Source: Pseudomonadales bacterium
GTDB lineage: Bacteria; Pseudomonadota; Gammaproteobacteria; Pseudomonadales; Azotimanducaceae
Assembly (NCBI GenBank): GCA_028281885.1
Contig: JANQJA010000009.1
Location: forward strand, 186,001 to 250,000
Length of the DNA: 64,000 nt
Direction of reading: 5' to 3'
Shown here: piece by piece, positions 62,000 to 64,000 of the stretch
Numbering within the stretch: position 1 is the first letter of the stretch
How the letters are laid out: every line of letters starts with the position of its first letter
The notes under the pieces: model-generated
Seen by the model: only the letters and a program-made list of their open reading frames with translations
The model's database searches: none
Told to the model about the DNA's origin: nothing
Program-made: the position numbers and the translations under genes

Positions 62000-64000
62000 A
62001 TGAGAATTGACCGCTTTACCAGCCGGCTCCAGGAGGCGCTGTCAGATGCGCAGTCTATTGCGGTCGGCAAGGATCATAACTACATCACCCCATTGCACCT
62101 GGTATTGGCGCTGATTCGCCAGCAGGGTGGGTCCACTCGCCCGTTGTTGTCTCAGATGGGCACTGACGTCGCCAAATTTACCGAAGAGCTGGAAGACCTG
62201 GTGGCTGCGCTGCCGACCGTCAAGGACAGCTATGGCGATGTACAGATGTCGCCCGAACTCGGTCGGATGCTGAATTACGCGGACAAGCTGGCGCAGCAAC
62301 ACGGCGATCAATACATCTCGAGTGAACTCGTTTTGCTGGCAGCCGTCGAGGATCCCGGCGATCTGGGCAAACTGTTTGAACGGTATGCCATCCGCAAGGA
62401 CGCGCTGGAACGAGTGATCGGACAGGTGCGCGGCGGTGCCAGTGTGGATGATCCCAACGCGGAGGACACGCGCCAGGCCCTGGACAAGTACACGGTGAAC
62501 CTGACCGAACGGGCCGAGGCGGGCAAGCTTGATCCGGTCATCGGGCGCGATGACGAGATTCGACGCACGATCCAGGTGCTGCAGCGACGAACCAAGAACA
62601 ATCCAGTCCTGATTGGTGAGCCCGGCGTGGGCAAGACGGCCATCGTCGAGGGCCTTGCGCAACGAATTGTTGACGGCGAGGTGCCGGAAGGACTGCGTAC
62701 CAAGCGCATCCTGGCATTGGATATGGGGTCTCTGATCGCCGGCGCCAAGTATCGGGGCGAGTTCGAGGAACGACTCAAGTCCGTGTTGAACGAACTGGCC
62801 AAGGAAGAAGGCAATGTCATTCTGTTCGTGGATGAACTGCACACCATGGTTGGCGCGGGAAAGGCCGAGGGTGCGATGGACGCCGGCAACATGCTGAAGC
62901 CGGCGCTGGCGCGGGGTGAACTGCATTGTGTGGGTGCCACCACCCTGGATGAATATCGCAAGTACGTTGAATCTGATGCTGCGCTTGAACGTCGCTTTCA
63001 GAAGGTCCTCGTCGATCAGCCTAACGTTGAAGATACCATCGCCATTCTGCGCGGCCTGAAGGAGCGCTATGAAGTGCACCACGGTGTCGATATCACGGAC
63101 CCTGCCATCATTGCAGCGGCACGGCTGTCCCATCGGTATATCACTGATCGGCAATTGCCGGACAAGGCGATCGACCTGATCGATGAAGCAGCGAGTCGCA
63201 TTCGTATGGAGATGGATTCGAAGCCCGAAGAGATGGATCGACTGGAAAGACGCTTGATACAACTCAAGATCGAGCGTGAAGCACTCAAGAAAGAGAGTGA
63301 CGAAGGATCGAAGCAACGCCTGGTGACGCTGAACGAGACCATCGAGGAATTGGAAAAAGAATACGCCGATCTTGAAGAGATCTGGAATGCCGAAAAGTCG
63401 ACCCTGTCCGGCGCTCAGCAAACCAAAGAGTCCCTGGAGAAGGCCAGGCTGGAATTGGAAAGTGCGCGGCGAAACGGTGACCTGACGAGAATGTCGGAGC
63501 TGCAGTACGGTGAAATACCGACACTGGAAAAGCAACTTGAAGCGGCGGTGGCGGCCGAAACCTCCACCATGAAGCTATTGCGCAACAAGGTTACGGATGA
63601 GGAGATCGCCGAGGTGGTCTCCAAGTGGACCGGTATCCCTGTCTCGAAAATGCTCGAAGGGGAGAAAGAGAAACTGTTGCGACTGGAAGAAGAACTGCAC
63701 CAGCAGGTCGTGGGTCAGTCAGAAGCCGTTGAAGCTGTATCCAATGCCGTGCGTCGATCCCGTGCGGGTATTGCCGACCCGAACCGGCCAAATGGCTCGT
63801 TCCTGTTCCTCGGACCAACCGGTGTGGGTAAGACAGAACTTTGCAAGGCGCTGGCACGTTTTCTGTTTGATACCGAAGAGGCCATGATCCGGATCGACAT
63901 GTCGGAATTCATGGAGAAGCATTCTGTCGCCCGGCTGATTGGAGCGCCCCCGGGTTATGTCGGGTACGAGGAAGGTGGTTACCTGACTGAGCATGTCAGG
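62000..64000 (+). CDS. clpB: ATP-dependent disaggregase ClpB (partial)
   Basis: 667 codons are in the window; the gene continues past the right edge. N-terminal Clp repeat domain ([21 protein letters not shown]), first ATPase domain with Walker A GEPGVGKT near residue 207 and Walker [10 protein letters not shown], then the long coiled-coil middle domain (about 400-520) that distinguishes ClpB from ClpA, and the second ATPase domain beginning with GPTGVGKTE near 605. It works with DnaK to dissolve aggregates. AGGA about 8 nt before the ATG. A heat-shock promoter lies upstream. Confidence 0.96.
   Translation, partial: MRIDRFTSRLQEALSDAQSIAVGKDHNYITPLHLVLALIRQQGGSTRPLLSQMGTDVAKFTEELEDLVAALPTVKDSYGDVQMSPELGRMLNYADKLAQQHGDQYISSELVLLAAVEDPGDLGKLFERYAIRKDALERVIGQVRGGASVDDPNAEDTRQALDKYTVNLTERAEAGKLDPVIGRDDEIRRTIQVLQRRTKNNPVLIGEPGVGKTAIVEGLAQRIVDGEVPEGLRTKRILALDMGSLIAGAKYRGEFEERLKSVLNELAKEEGNVILFVDELHTMVGAGKAEGAMDAGNMLKPALARGELHCVGATTLDEYRKYVESDAALERRFQKVLVDQPNVEDTIAILRGLKERYEVHHGVDITDPAIIAAARLSHRYITDRQLPDKAIDLIDEAASRIRMEMDSKPEEMDRLERRLIQLKIEREALKKESDEGSKQRLVTLNETIEELEKEYADLEEIWNAEKSTLSGAQQTKESLEKARLELESARRNGDLTRMSELQYGEIPTLEKQLEAAVAAETSTMKLLRNKVTDEEIAEVVSKWTGIPVSKMLEGEKEKLLRLEEELHQQVVGQSEAVEAVSNAVRRSRAGIADPNRPNGSFLFLGPTGVGKTELCKALARFLFDTEEAMIRIDMSEFMEKHSVARLIGAPPGYVGYEEGGYLTEHVR

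Noticed and set aside
62042..63535. 497-codon minus-strand open frame opposite clpB
   Set aside because: It lies wholly within the clpB coding frame, reads as low-complexity Leu/His/Gln-rich sequence with no motif, and is an expected mirror frame of a GC-rich gene.

Overview
The window looks like a chromosomal segment of a gammaproteobacterium. The evidence is the lolC-lolD-lolE / DUF2062 / comEC gene order, a class II ribonucleotide reductase split into NrdJa and NrdJb, DUF1853 and DUF2244 genes, greB with dgkA, apbE with nqrM, and a sigma-32-type promoter before clpB. Base composition looks moderately GC-rich, except for visibly AT-richer genes in roughly the first 2.3 kb and around 3.2-3.9 kb. 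The many acyl-CoA synthetases, short-chain dehydrogenases, a crotonase and MFS carriers suggest a lipid- or hydrocarbon-using, perhaps marine, organism. That lifestyle is inference, and I cannot name a genus.

Layout. 1-2.3 kb: leftward AT-rich cassette of a nucleotidyltransferase and an edge-truncated N6-adenine DNA methyltransferase whose N-terminus carries two HxT motifs (2H-phosphoesterase-like). 2.3-6.8 kb: leftward nrdJa-nrdJb-(ImmA/IrrE peptidase)-thyA, a dNTP-supply cluster, with two NrdR boxes and a perfect DnaA box upstream. 7-12 kb: SDR, PilZ protein, acyl-CoA synthetase, and a split membrane/spermidine-synthase-like pair. 12-15.8 kb: heterodimeric ABC exporter. 15.8-20.1 kb: DUF1853, alpha/beta hydrolase, and a flavoprotein-SelD fusion. 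20.2-30.2 kb: catabolic accessory region with tandemly duplicated acyl-CoA synthetases, the selenocysteine tRNA gene selC, two MFS carriers, an amidohydrolase, an SDR, a DUF1330 protein and a crotonase.

30.4-43.3 kb is one gene encoding a 4286-residue surface protein: BapA-like N-terminus, FecR domain, acidic stretch, about twelve cadherin-like repeats, three beta-solenoid modules (one with five copies of a roughly 215-residue repeat), and RTX motifs. 43.3-49.5 kb is a tightly overlapping leftward operon: thioesterase, D-cysteine-desulfhydrase-like enzyme, SPOR lipoprotein, selA, selB, SDR. With selD and selC this completes the bacterial selenocysteine machinery in one window, but dispersed over three places, and no selenoprotein gene was seen here.

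49.5-64 kb is mostly housekeeping: apbE-nqrM, a DAHP synthase coupled to a PilZ gene, lolCDE, DUF2062, comEC, tesB, a dgkA-greB-hisC-DUF2244 operon, and clpB (cut by the right edge). Packing is tight: three convergent pairs end in a shared CTAG that supplies TAG to both strands. The least ordinary items are the 2H-like/methyltransferase fusion cassette, the dispersed Sec system with an odd selC acceptor arm and a PLP desulfhydrase in the selAB operon, and the giant FecR-solenoid-RTX protein.
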